A stretch of 64,000 nucleotides of DNA from assembly GCF_900114915.1 (NCBI RefSeq), contig NZ_FOUS01000002.1, positions 1 through 64,000 of the forward strand, given 5' to 3'. Origin of the DNA: Bradyrhizobium sp. Rc3b (GTDB lineage Bacteria > Pseudomonadota > Alphaproteobacteria > Rhizobiales > Xanthobacteraceae). The notes beneath the pieces are model-generated. The model saw only the letters and a program-made list of their open reading frames with translations, made no database searches and had not been told where the DNA came from. Within the stretch, counting starts at the first letter, position 1. Each line of letters starts with the position of its first letter. Of the stretch, positions 27,805 to 34,932 are shown one piece after another. The position numbers were made by a program, and so were the translations under genes.

Positions 27805-28320
27805 ATGTCCAATACAATTATCGTCAAGCTCACCATTAATGATCTGCGTTCAGCACTGCAACAGGTCGGTTACCGCGTGGAGGAGCTCACCGATCCCGTG
27901 GTCAATCTGACCTATCTCCGTTCGGCAACTGGCGGTCTGACCTTCGACATTCGTCCGGGGAATTGGCTCGCGGACGCGGAGAGTTTCGTCGATGCAGCCC
28001 TTACTGCGGTGCTCCAGGTTCAGGGCGAGCTTCCACTCGATCTGGTCAATCGCTGGAACGCGACGCGCCGGTTTGCGCGTCTTCAACTCAGCCAGCAGTT
28101 CCTCGTGCTTTCCCTGGATGTCTCGGTCGCGGGCGGCGTGACCGCGGACCATCTGCGCGCGCAGATCGACATCTGGGATCGCCTGGTCCAGGAGCTGATC
28201 GTTTATTTGCGCGATGAACTTCGCGAGCTGTCGGCCAGGAAGGGAACGACGGCGCCGGTCGAACAGGCAGCCGGATACGAGAACGCCGACGTCAGCGGCC
28301 AGGCGGCCGCTCTTCAGTAG
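27805..28320 (+). CDS. YbjN-like (T3SS-chaperone-fold) protein
   Basis: 171 residues from ATG 27805, chosen because TGGAG lies 6 bases upstream; GTG 27793 would add 4. No signal peptide, so cytoplasmic. The pattern IVKLTINDLRSALQQVGYRVEEL, LTYLRSATGGLTFDIRP, VNRWNATRRFARLQLSQQFLVLSLDVSVAGGVTADHLR, IDIWDRLVQELIVYL fits the YbjN family, related in fold to type-III secretion chaperones. It follows the PPIase gene by 18 bases. A cytoplasmic chaperone-like protein would suit a locus exporting a giant protein, but no client is shown. Confidence 0.75.
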   Translation: MSNTIIVKLTINDLRSALQQVGYRVEELTDPVVNLTYLRSATGGLTFDIRPGNWLADAESFVDAALTAVLQVQGELPLDLVNRWNATRRFARLQLSQQFLVLSLDVSVAGGVTADHLRAQIDIWDRLVQELIVYLRDELRELSARKGTTAPVEQAAGYENADVSGQAAALQ

Positions 28321-28329
28321 CGCGTTGCG

Positions 28330-28872
28330 ATGTCCTCGAGGCGTTCGGAAAGAGTTCGCGCGCAAGTCCAGCGAGACATGTTGACGATGGCCGACCGTGA
28401 ATTCCGCGCAACGTGGTGGAATAGAATCGCGGGTTCGCTGGCTGCGGCGGCCGGTTTGCTTGTCGCCGGAGCTGGCGTCGACGCATCGCCCGTTGCCGCG
28501 GATAGGAGCGACTACCGTGCGGCCGATGCAGCTCCGCCGGCTTGGCAGGCGTTCGCAGGGCGATTGAAGGAGAAGATCGAGCAGCGACTGGCGTCCGACG
28601 ACGTAAGGGCACGACATCTCCAGGAGTACCTGGACCGCCGCGTCACAGGCGGCGATGCGGCGCCTGTGACATTCGTTCTGCGAGCTTGGGTATCGTCGGA
28701 CGGTCGGCTGCATCGCGTCGAGCTCGACGGACTCGATGACCCCAAGGCTTCCGTCGGGCTTCGGGCCTTGCTGACCGGAGGAAATGTTGGTGTGCCACCG
28801 CCCGAGATGCTGCAACCGCTGCACTTGCGGTTCTCGCTGCGGGCAACGGATCGATTGCAGCAGGAGAAATAG
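28330..28872 (+). CDS. Exported protein with a TonB-C-like end, function unknown
   Basis: 180 residues from ATG 28330 (ATG 28378 is an alternative). A membrane or signal segment lies at about 32-52. The C-terminal part, about 75-175 (LKEKIEQRLASDD, VTFVLRAWVSSDGRLHRVELDGLDD, VGLRALLTGGNVGVPPPEMLQPLHLRFSLRA), has the same order of elements as the TonB-C-like ends of the two STN proteins and TonB2. It is therefore a fifth TonB-C-like domain in the locus, though more diverged. Gaps of 9 and 3 bases to its neighbours place it in the operon. Confidence 0.65.
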   Translation: MSSRRSERVRAQVQRDMLTMADREFRATWWNRIAGSLAAAAGLLVAGAGVDASPVAADRSDYRAADAAPPAWQAFAGRLKEKIEQRLASDDVRARHLQEYLDRRVTGGDAAPVTFVLRAWVSSDGRLHRVELDGLDDPKASVGLRALLTGGNVGVPPPEMLQPLHLRFSLRATDRLQQEK

Positions 28873-28875
28873 AAA

Positions 28876-29613
28876 ATGTCGGCCCGCAACGGGAGCGCTG
28901 GCTTGGCGCGGTCAATGATGTCGTTCCCGTCGACGGCTTTGGTCCCGGGATTGCTTCTGCTCGCCCAACTGTTTACGGCAGGCGCTCGCGCCGAGACGAA
29001 CTCGGCACCGAAAACGGTCGACGCTCGTCACGCTGCGGTCGAAGCGCTGCCACCGCGGGCCCCCGATGCGGGTTCGCGTTATCGCGCCCTGATTGAAAAG
29101 GAGGCCGCGCAGGCCGGTCTCGCGCCCGAGATCGCCGAGGCGGTGATGGCTGTGGAGAGCGGATATGATCCTCGGGCCGTCGGCGGGGTCGGCGAAGTCG
29201 GCTTGATGCAAATCCTGCCCTCGACGGCACGCATGCTCGGTTTCTCCGGCACGCTGGCCGATCTGGCCGTGCCCGAGATCAACATCCATTACGGTGTCGT
29301 CTATCTTGCGAAGGCCTGGCGCCTCGCCGGCGGCGACCTCTGTACCGCCGCGATGAAATATCGCGCCGGCCATGGCGAAACGCGCTTCTCATTCCTTTCG
29401 GTGAACTACTGCATGGCGGTGCGTTCCAAGCTCACCGCTCGCGGCTTTCGCGTGACCGGCAGTGTTCCCGTGCCGACGTTTGGCGAGCCGGCTCCATCGG
29501 GCCGCGGCTGCGGGCGGAAATGTGTGGGCTTATCGCGAACGGGCACGGTGAATATTGTTGCGCTCAACACCCAGCTCAGCGCGCTCGTTGCGCAGGCGCG
29601 GGCAGGGCGATAG
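28876..29613 (+). CDS. Lytic transglycosylase-like protein (SLT domain)
   Basis: 245 residues. Signal peptide 1-39. The SLT domain at about 68-180 has the catalytic glutamate at residue 94 (AVESGYDPRAVG), followed by the usual GEVGLMQILPSTARMLGF and NIHYGVVYLAKAW, and AAMKYRAGHG in place of the common YNAG motif. The end is Gly/Cys-rich (RGCGRKCVGL) and may carry a disulfide. Lytic transglycosylases cleave peptidoglycan without water and often accompany envelope-spanning machines. Three bases from the previous gene, it probably opens the cell wall for the ExbBD/TonB or secretion apparatus. Confidence 0.88.
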   Translation: MSARNGSAGLARSMMSFPSTALVPGLLLLAQLFTAGARAETNSAPKTVDARHAAVEALPPRAPDAGSRYRALIEKEAAQAGLAPEIAEAVMAVESGYDPRAVGGVGEVGLMQILPSTARMLGFSGTLADLAVPEINIHYGVVYLAKAWRLAGGDLCTAAMKYRAGHGETRFSFLSVNYCMAVRSKLTARGFRVTGSVPVPTFGEPAPSGRGCGRKCVGLSRTGTVNIVALNTQLSALVAQARAGR

Positions 29614-29682
29614 GGGCCGTGCGCACGAACGGATTGTCCGGGTGAGCCAGTTCGCGCCCACTCTTTGGAAGAGGAGATCGCG

Positions 29683-30108
29683 ATGCGGCTGGTAGCGCCG
29701 TCGTTCGTTCTGACAGCCTGTCTCCTGTCACAAGCCGTGGCCGAAGAGCAGGTCAACATTCTTCCGCCGATCGTAATCGGAAGCAGCGCACCCAGGATCG
29801 CTCCTGATGGCCGCATGTCGGCCCCGCCCAATGGCAGCCGCGCGCCGGCCTTGCCCGACAGATGCGTAGAGGTAGAAATCGGTTCCAGCCGATCGATGGA
29901 CTGTCTCAACCAGAAGCTCAGGAGGGAGGTCGATCGAGTCAATCCGAGCATCAATCTGCCGCCCATCGATGCCAGATCGCCTGACCCCAAGCTCGGGGTC
30001 GTCAACATCCCCGGTGTTCAGCAGCAATATGGCCGGAACTTCGGAGTTTCCGTCACTCCCTACCGGCCGCCGCCGCCGGTGTTCTCCTCGCCGATCGGGC
30101 ATCGATGA
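29683..30108 (+). CDS. Small secreted proline-rich protein, function unknown
   Basis: 141 residues from ATG 29683, with a strong GAGGAG 8 bases upstream. Signal peptide 1-18. The mature part has many prolines, one CVEVEIGSSRSMDCLNQKL segment with two cysteines that could pair, and a Pro-rich end (VTPYRPPPPVFSSP). No family recognised. It lies 69 bases after the transglycosylase gene and is probably the last gene of the exoprotein locus. Confidence 0.65.
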   Translation: MRLVAPSFVLTACLLSQAVAEEQVNILPPIVIGSSAPRIAPDGRMSAPPNGSRAPALPDRCVEVEIGSSRSMDCLNQKLRREVDRVNPSINLPPIDARSPDPKLGVVNIPGVQQQYGRNFGVSVTPYRPPPPVFSSPIGHR

Positions 30109-30487
30109 AGGGATCCAAGGCCTGTTAGCGGCATCGTGCTCCGAGAGCGTCTCAGCTCACGCGACGGTTTGCTGACGAAGCAATCAGATTCCCACGGCGG
30201 AGCTGCTTTGGATGCTTCGCGAAGCTGTCACCGGGGCCCGGCGCAGTCATGAAATCTGCTATTCCCGGGGTGGACTTGAACGACTATAGGGTCCGCATGT
30301 TATCTCACCGCTTTTCCGTGGCCCCCATGATGCGATCCACCATTGACGTGGATCAATCGCGACGCTTGCCGGCGGCGCCCAGCTACGCATGGCCGAGCAG
30401 CTGACCTGATGCAGCTGTGGCGACGCAGTCGTTTCGGAACTCGGTGATCGAAGACCAGGACCAGCCAGTTGCAATGCGGTGGGCGCT
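30109..30487 (+). other. Boundary region between the exoprotein locus and the FixK-box island
   Basis: 379 bases without an accepted gene. It contains one FNR/FixK-type box (30343-30356). I see no tRNA, repeat or insertion-sequence end. It marks a change from the all-plus-strand secretion locus to a region of mixed strands and regulatory genes. Confidence 0.5.
30343..30356 (+). promoter_or_regulatory. FNR/FixK box before the ion-channel gene
   Basis: TTGACGTGGATCAA matches the TTGA-N6-TCAA consensus of FNR/FixK regulators. Its centre lies about 138 bases before the ATG at 30488. One of six such boxes in 30-51 kb. Confidence 0.7.
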
Positions 30488-30967
30488 ATGATGCTTCAGT
30501 TTCTCGTCGGCACGCTTGTTAGCCTGGTCGGTATCGGGCTGCACGCACTGGTGACCGTCGTCGCGGTCGGTATAGCCCGCAGCGCAGGTTTGCGTCACAC
30601 GACGCGGCCGGGATCGCACTTGATGGGCGTGATGATGGCCACCGCCGTGGTGCTGATGGTCGCGCACACACTCGAAGTCCTCGTGTGGGCCGCGACTTAC
30701 GGCATTGTCGGCGCGGCGAGTGTCGAAAACGGACTGCTCTATTTTGCCTTCGTCAATTATACAACTCTCGGCTACGGTGATGTCACGCCCGTTCGCGAGT
30801 GGCGACTCATTGGCCCACTGACAGCTATGAACGGGGTGCTGCTGTTTGGATGGTCGGCGGCCGTGCTGTTCGAGGTCCTGCGCAAGACGCTCGACCATCT
30901 CGAAGCCGTCAAGGCATCTGGACCGGTTCGGGGTAATCCGAGCATCGCAACGGAGCGGCGTGGATGA
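30488..30967 (+). CDS. Two-TM potassium-channel-like protein
   Basis: 159 residues from ATG 30488 (GTG 30479 and ATG 30491 also possible). Hydrophobic segments at about 5-30, 47-70 and 108-130 flank a potassium-channel selectivity filter at residues 92-98 (TTLGYGD) preceded by a pore helix (LLYFAFVNY). This is the Ion_trans_2 class. There is no regulatory RCK domain, and the C-terminus is a short charged tail. The upstream FixK-type box suggests induction at low oxygen. Its stop overlaps the marC remnant that follows. Confidence 0.85.
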   Translation: MMLQFLVGTLVSLVGIGLHALVTVVAVGIARSAGLRHTTRPGSHLMGVMMATAVVLMVAHTLEVLVWAATYGIVGAASVENGLLYFAFVNYTTLGYGDVTPVREWRLIGPLTAMNGVLLFGWSAAVLFEVLRKTLDHLEAVKASGPVRGNPSIATERRG

Positions 30968-31196
30968 TGTGACGGGATCGGGACTCATCGCCGATTTCCT
31001 GTTCGGCTTGGGCGATCTGTTCGCGATCATCAACCCGTACGGGCTCGCTTTCATGGCGCGGCTGTTCGGCGAGGAGGCACCGGTGACGAGACTGTCAGCA
31101 TTCCTGCTGCTTTGCATGGGCGTTCAAATCATCGTCACCAGGCGTTTTGGAGGTCGCGCGATCTCTATCGACGACGCGTCACGTGCCGTCCAGTAG
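30960..31196 (+). pseudogene. MarC-family remnant with a large internal deletion
   Basis: 78 codons from GTG 30960. The first part (LIADFLFGLGDLFAIINPYGLAF) is the N-terminal membrane segment of MarC (UPF0056) proteins with the conserved NPxG. It jumps directly to ARLFGEEAPVTRLSAFLLLCMGVQIIV, the last membrane segment of the same family. Intact members are about 200 residues, so roughly 110-130 central residues are missing while the frame stays open. This is best explained by an in-frame deletion. Whether the short two-segment product is made is unknown. Confidence 0.7.
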
Positions 31197-31226
31197 ACGC
31201 TGATCCGGGTGCAAGTCGAACCAAGA

Positions 31227-31910
31227 TCAAGGCTGCAGATCGAGACTGGCGAGCTGGTTCCGGTCGAGCAACACGATCTGCCGTTGGGTGTTGCCGATGA
31301 AGCCGAGGATGCCGAGCTCGTGCAGGCGCGACAGAGCGCGTGAGACGGTCTCCAGCGTCAGGCCGAGATAGTCGGCAATATCGCGTCGCGACATCGGGAG
31401 CGCGATGACGCCCGCCGCCGTCAGCCGCTTGTCCATTTCGAGCAGGAACGCCGCGACCCGCTCCAGCGAGGTCTTGCGGCCGAGCAACAGCATGTGGTCT
31501 TCCGCATGCTGGAGGTTGTTCGTGGTCATGCTGAGCAGGTTTCTGGCTACCATGGCATCGCTTTCGGCCACCGTTTCAAGACTTTGCCGCTTGATCAGGC
31601 GCACCGTGGTGTCGACGACCGCTTCCGTCGTGAATCGATGCTCCCCACCGTTCTCGAGCCCAAAGATGTCGCCGATGAGGTGGAATGCGCCGATCTGCCG
31701 GCGACCATCGGACAACAGCTTGTAGCTTCGCACCGCGCCCGCCTTGACCTGATAGACATATTCGGCGGGCTCTTTTTCACCGTAAATCTCGGTGCCTTTT
31801 CTGTACGAAAATTCGCTTAAACTGACGAGCGCATTTGAATCGCTGGTCATGCCGAGGTCACGGAGGGAATTGGGACGCAGTGCGGAATCGGTTGTGATGC
31901 GAACAAACAT
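31227..31910 (-). CDS. FixK/FNR-family transcription regulator without iron-sulfur cysteines
   Basis: 227 residues. Cyclic-nucleotide-binding-type sensor fold at about 25-125 (FSYRKGTEIYGEKEPAEYVYQVKAGAVRSYK, GDIFGLENG), dimer helix to about 160, and a Crp-type winged helix at 165-225 with recognition helix ETVSRALSRLHELGILGF. The E187-xx-S190-R191 pattern is that of FNR/FixK proteins reading TTGAT half-sites, matching the boxes found nearby. I see no cysteine, so it cannot hold an FNR 4Fe-4S cluster and belongs with FixK-type proteins, usually controlled by a FixLJ-like system. A FixJ-type response regulator is divergently encoded 300 bases away. It is a likely controller of this island. Confidence 0.85.
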   Translation of the reverse strand: MFVRITTDSALRPNSLRDLGMTSDSNALVSLSEFSYRKGTEIYGEKEPAEYVYQVKAGAVRSYKLLSDGRRQIGAFHLIGDIFGLENGGEHRFTTEAVVDTTVRLIKRQSLETVAESDAMVARNLLSMTTNNLQHAEDHMLLLGRKTSLERVAAFLLEMDKRLTAAGVIALPMSRRDIADYLGLTLETVSRALSRLHELGILGFIGNTQRQIVLLDRNQLASLDLQP

Positions 31911-32003
31911 AGGCCAAGTCCTCAGCTCATCGCCGAATTTGGTCCGTTCGACGAGTATTTTCGCTGCTGGGAATGCGCCGCGCTGTCCCGCTCCCGCCGG
32001 GTT

Positions 32004-32027
32004 GATTTACCCCCAAGGCAGTATTTC
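32004..32027 (+). promoter_or_regulatory. Candidate response-regulator site, copy 1
   Basis: GATTTACCCCCAAGG-CAGTATTTC aligns, allowing single-base gaps, with GATTGCCCCAAAGGACAATATC at 32878-32899. It lies about 95-115 bases upstream of the minus-strand FixK-like gene. It may be the binding site of the adjacent FixJ-type regulator; inference from position and recurrence only. Confidence 0.35.
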
Positions 32028-32034
32028 AATCCAT

Positions 32035-32063
32035 TGTCCCTAGGTTCATTGTACCAAGGGACA
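32035..32063 (+). promoter_or_regulatory. Imperfect inverted repeat between divergent regulators
   Basis: TGTCCCTAGGT / ACCAAGGGACA arms (10 of 11 positions pair) around TCATTGT. The symmetry and position about 155 bases before the FixJ-like start suggest an operator for a dimeric regulator. It lacks a T-run, so a terminator is less likely. Confidence 0.4.
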
Positions 32064-32218
32064 GCTTCTGGCGCTTGGTGCGCAGAATGAGAAAGCGCTG
32101 CCGCTGCGGGGATTTGGCTCATTGCAAGCAGATATTTCGGTTCTCAAACTGTTGAAGCTGACTTTGTCGAGCGAGAGGACGTCAATGGTCCTCGCTGGAA
32201 CTGGGCGAGAGGTTGAAG

Positions 32219-32842
32219 GTGCCGGGTTTCGTTCACGTGGTTGATGACGACGAGTCCTTTCGGACTGCGATAGCACGGCGTCTGAAGCTCGCGGGCTATG
32301 AGGTCGCGACCTATGCGTCGGCGCTGGAGTTGGAGGAGTCTGCGCTGGATCCCGAGCAGGCCGGATGCATTCTGCTCGACGTGCGCATACCAGGATTGAG
32401 CGGCCCCGATTTGCAGGCGCGATTGATCGCGTCCGGCTCGACGCTGCCGATCATCTTCCTGACGGGGCATGCAGACACGCCGACCACCGTGCGGGCGATC
32501 AAGGCAGGTGCGGAAGACTTCCTGACCAAGCCGATATCCTCCGAGCAGTTGATCGATGCGATCGAACGCGCTCTGGCGGGTCAGCGGACGGCGCGCGCCC
32601 AGCGCAGCAAGCTGGAGACGTTTCGGACTCATCTGGCCACGCTGACGCAACGCGAGGGACAAGTGTTCAATCTCATCGTGCGCGGCCGGATCAACAAGCA
32701 GATTGCGCATGAACTCGGGACGACCGAACGCACCGTGAAAGCCCACCGCCATCAGGTGATGGAGAAGATGCAGGTTCATTCGCTTGCGGAACTCGTTTCG
32801 ATCGCGGAACGGCTCGGAATGCTCGGTACGAACGAGCATTAG
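32219..32842 (+). CDS. FixJ/NarL-type two-domain response regulator
   Basis: 207 residues from GTG 32219, with GAGAGG 7 bases upstream; TTG 32213 is too close to that ribosome site. The receiver domain (1-120) has the acidic pocket (VVDDDES), phospho-acceptor D54 (ILLDVRIPG), T in FLTGHAD and K in DFLTKPIS. The C-terminal LuxR/FixJ helix-turn-helix is at about 135-200 (LTQREGQVFNLIVRGRINKQIAHELGTTERTVKAHRHQVMEKM). It belongs to the FixJ family. No cognate FixL-like kinase is adjacent; the nearest kinase is at 47487-49379. It is divergent from the FixK-like gene, the same regulatory logic as fixJ-fixK. Confidence 0.9.
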   Translation: MPGFVHVVDDDESFRTAIARRLKLAGYEVATYASALELEESALDPEQAGCILLDVRIPGLSGPDLQARLIASGSTLPIIFLTGHADTPTTVRAIKAGAEDFLTKPISSEQLIDAIERALAGQRTARAQRSKLETFRTHLATLTQREGQVFNLIVRGRINKQIAHELGTTERTVKAHRHQVMEKMQVHSLAELVSIAERLGMLGTNEH

Positions 32843-32877
32843 CTGCGTCGTCACCGCAAGCTCGGTTCCCACGGTGT

Positions 32878-32899
32878 GATTGCCCCAAAGGACAATATC
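32878..32899 (+). promoter_or_regulatory. Candidate response-regulator site, copy 2
   Basis: GATTGCCCCAAAGGACAATATC, similar to 32004-32027, and with its own dyad (ATTG-N-CC ... GG-N-CAAT). It lies about 140 bases before the single-domain response regulator gene. Confidence 0.35.
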
Positions 32900-33037
32900 G
32901 AGGCGTGTTGACAGTGCACGGCGAGGCGTGCGCAATGATGCACAGGCGCCGGGTCGGCAACGCAAAGCAAGCGTGTGCAGTATCCCACCGCCGTCACAGC
33001 CCTCGCAGTTCGTTCATCTCCCGAAAGGCAGATCGCC

Positions 33038-33406
33038 TTGCCGCTATGCCCGTCCGTTTTTGTCGTCGATGACGATCAGTCCATGCGGACCAGCCTGAGC
33101 AGGTTGCTGCGTGGGCACGGTTTCGACGCCACGCTGTTCGACTCCGCTAGGGCCTTGCTCCAGCACGGCAAATTCTACACCGCGATCTGCATCGTCCTCG
33201 ACATCGATCTTGGTGGAAAATCCGGCATCGACGTCCGGCGAAGACTGGCTGAGCAGGGCGTCACCGCACCGGTAATCTACATTACCGGCAACGACAGCCC
33301 CGCGAACCGCGCTGCGGCGCTTGGGTCCGGCTGCATCGCCTATCTGATCAAGCCCTTTACGGGCAAGTCACTGATCGAGTCCGTCGAACGCGCCGGCACC
33401 TCGTAA
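33038..33406 (+). CDS. Single-domain response regulator (receiver only)
   Basis: 122 residues from TTG 33038, supported by AAAGG about 10 bases upstream; GTG 32975 would give 143. A complete receiver domain with VVDDDQS, phospho-acceptor D55 (VLDIDLGGKSG), the T in YITGND and K in YLIKPFTGKS. There is no output domain. Such proteins act as phosphate sinks or as relays between kinases and other regulators. It may share a kinase with the FixJ-type regulator upstream. Confidence 0.85.
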   Translation: MPLCPSVFVVDDDQSMRTSLSRLLRGHGFDATLFDSARALLQHGKFYTAICIVLDIDLGGKSGIDVRRRLAEQGVTAPVIYITGNDSPANRAAALGSGCIAYLIKPFTGKSLIESVERAGTS

Positions 33407-33421
33407 GATCGACTCCGGCCG

Positions 33422-34009
33422 TTATTCGTCGATCTGCTGCTCGAGCGTCCTGGCTGGCGTTCCCTTGTGGACTGAGGCGAATTGCGCCAGCGGAATCGAA
33501 GTCGTCAGGGCCAGGAGGTTCGAATCGACGAGTTCGAGCGTCAGGGTCTTGCCGGATTCCATTTCCCTGATGATCTTCGGCGCCGCCACATCGGCGGCGA
33601 TGCACAGATTGGTGAGACACCAGGTATAGGGCAGGCGGAAGGGCGCGCCCTGGTCGACGCTCAACTTCGGTGAGTGTTGCAGGTACATGCCGACAGGCAC
33701 GAACAGTTGCAGCCGGGCCGTGGCGGCGTCTTCGCGTTCGATCAGATCGACGCGCACGGCCGTCTGTCCGGTCGCGAATTGGCCGGTGATCGAGGTCCGG
33801 CACAGCGTGGGCGCGCCGCCGGCCTTGAAGCAGAGCTTCTGCCAACCGCCGTAGCTGATGTCCTTTGCTTCACGCTGACCACGTGTGGCGACTTCGGCCG
33901 CCGGCTTCTCGCCGTGGGCGCCCTTCGGTGCGGCATGGCCGGGCGCTGCCGTGGCGCCGGCGATGGTGATAAGCAAAAGAATGGCAAGGCAGTCACGGGC
34001 ATCGGGCAT
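33422..34009 (-). CDS. Invasion-associated locus B (IalB) family exported protein
   Basis: 195 residues. Signal peptide to about residue 26. The rest matches the IalB family: DISYGGWQKLCFKAGGAPTLCRTSITGQ, ATARLQLFVPVGMYLQHSPKLSVDQG, TWCLTNLCIAADVA, with four cysteines in two spaced pairs that probably form disulfides. IalB proteins are small periplasmic or outer-membrane proteins common in alphaproteobacteria, linked to host-cell invasion in Bartonella but of unclear role in soil species. It is the last gene of the minus-strand unit led by the AspT-type gene (23 bases after the hydrolase). Confidence 0.9.
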   Translation of the reverse strand: MPDARDCLAILLLITIAGATAAPGHAAPKGAHGEKPAAEVATRGQREAKDISYGGWQKLCFKAGGAPTLCRTSITGQFATGQTAVRVDLIEREDAATARLQLFVPVGMYLQHSPKLSVDQGAPFRLPYTWCLTNLCIAADVAAPKIIREMESGKTLTLELVDSNLLALTTSIPLAQFASVHKGTPARTLEQQIDE

Positions 34010-34032
34010 GATTTCACCTACGGATCTGGCAT

Positions 34033-34923
34033 CTATTTCAGCGCGTCGAGGAACGTCGTTACCAGCGGCGACCAGAGCGGGATGGCATCCCTCGAGCCGA
34101 TGAAGAAATGGCCTTCATTGCCGAACGGCGGCATCAGGTGGTACTTGGCCCGGCCGCCGGCGGCGGTGAAAGCCGTATGCATGCGCTTCGACAGGTCGGG
34201 GCCGAAGAAAGTGTCGTTCTCGATGTAGATCCACAGCATCGGCACACGCGATGTGCGGCCGAAATCCGCGGTGGCCTCAACCAGCCTGTCGGGGGCGCAG
34301 TTGTTGTTCGGCTTGCCGCCGACGCGTCCACCACGACCCGCAGCGAAGGTGATGATGGCCTTCACCTGCGGCGGGTTCATGCTCGACAAGGCGATCGAGG
34401 CCCAGCCACCGGCGGACTGCCCGATCACGATCACGTCCTTGGGGATGATGCGCTTTTCGGCGGCCAGATAGTCGATGATATCGAGGTCGACCTTGGCGAC
34501 CGCGAGCCCGGCGTCGTGGAAATTGGGATTGCTGCACTTGCCGATCTTGGAAAAGAATGGTCCGTAGATCGCGCGCTCGGGAATGTCGATGGCGACTGCG
34601 CCATAGCCGGAGCCGACCGGCGCCACCACGAGGTAGCCGCGCCTTGCGAACCATTGGGCGGCGTCGCGAAATTCGACCAACGGAAAGAAGCTGCGGTCGG
34701 TCGGGTTGAGCGAGACGCCGTGGTTCATGATCACGAGCGGGAAGGGACCGTCGCCGACGGGACGCACCAGATAGGCGAACATCGGAAGCGGTAGTGGCAG
34801 CGCCCATATCTCTTCCTGGATGAGGACGTCATCCGCCGCGCGCGCGACCGCGGCGAAAGCGGCCCAAGCGAACAATATGGCCGCAAAACATCCCAGCACC
34901 GATCTGGCCGGTCGCCGCATCAT
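34033..34923 (-). CDS. Exported alpha/beta hydrolase (dienelactone-hydrolase/lipase-like)
   Basis: 296 residues. Signal peptide 1-29 (cut near AARA). Alpha/beta hydrolase core: oxyanion region PLVIMNHGVS (63-72), nucleophile elbow GQSAGG with S170, a late acid (YIENDTFFGPD) and histidine in GNEGHFFIG (about residue 275). Four cysteine or near-cysteine positions could form disulfides. The substrate cannot be read from the sequence; esters or short polymers are plausible. It lies 9 bases after the AspT-type gene in the same unit, which has a FixK-type box upstream. Confidence 0.85.
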   Translation of the reverse strand: MMRRPARSVLGCFAAILFAWAAFAAVARAADDVLIQEEIWALPLPLPMFAYLVRPVGDGPFPLVIMNHGVSLNPTDRSFFPLVEFRDAAQWFARRGYLVVAPVGSGYGAVAIDIPERAIYGPFFSKIGKCSNPNFHDAGLAVAKVDLDIIDYLAAEKRIIPKDVIVIGQSAGGWASIALSSMNPPQVKAIITFAAGRGGRVGGKPNNNCAPDRLVEATADFGRTSRVPMLWIYIENDTFFGPDLSKRMHTAFTAAGGRAKYHLMPPFGNEGHFFIGSRDAIPLWSPLVTTFLDALK

Positions 34924-34932
34924 GGGTCTCCG

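Larger units (their letters stand above)
31911..32218 (+). other. Divergent regulatory region between fixK-like and fixJ-like genes
   Basis: 308 bases without a gene. Contains a GATTTACCCCCAAGGCAGTATTTC element (32004-32027) resembling one before the second response regulator, and a near-perfect 29-base inverted repeat (32035-32063). Both lie between divergent starts and are candidate operators. Confidence 0.5.
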
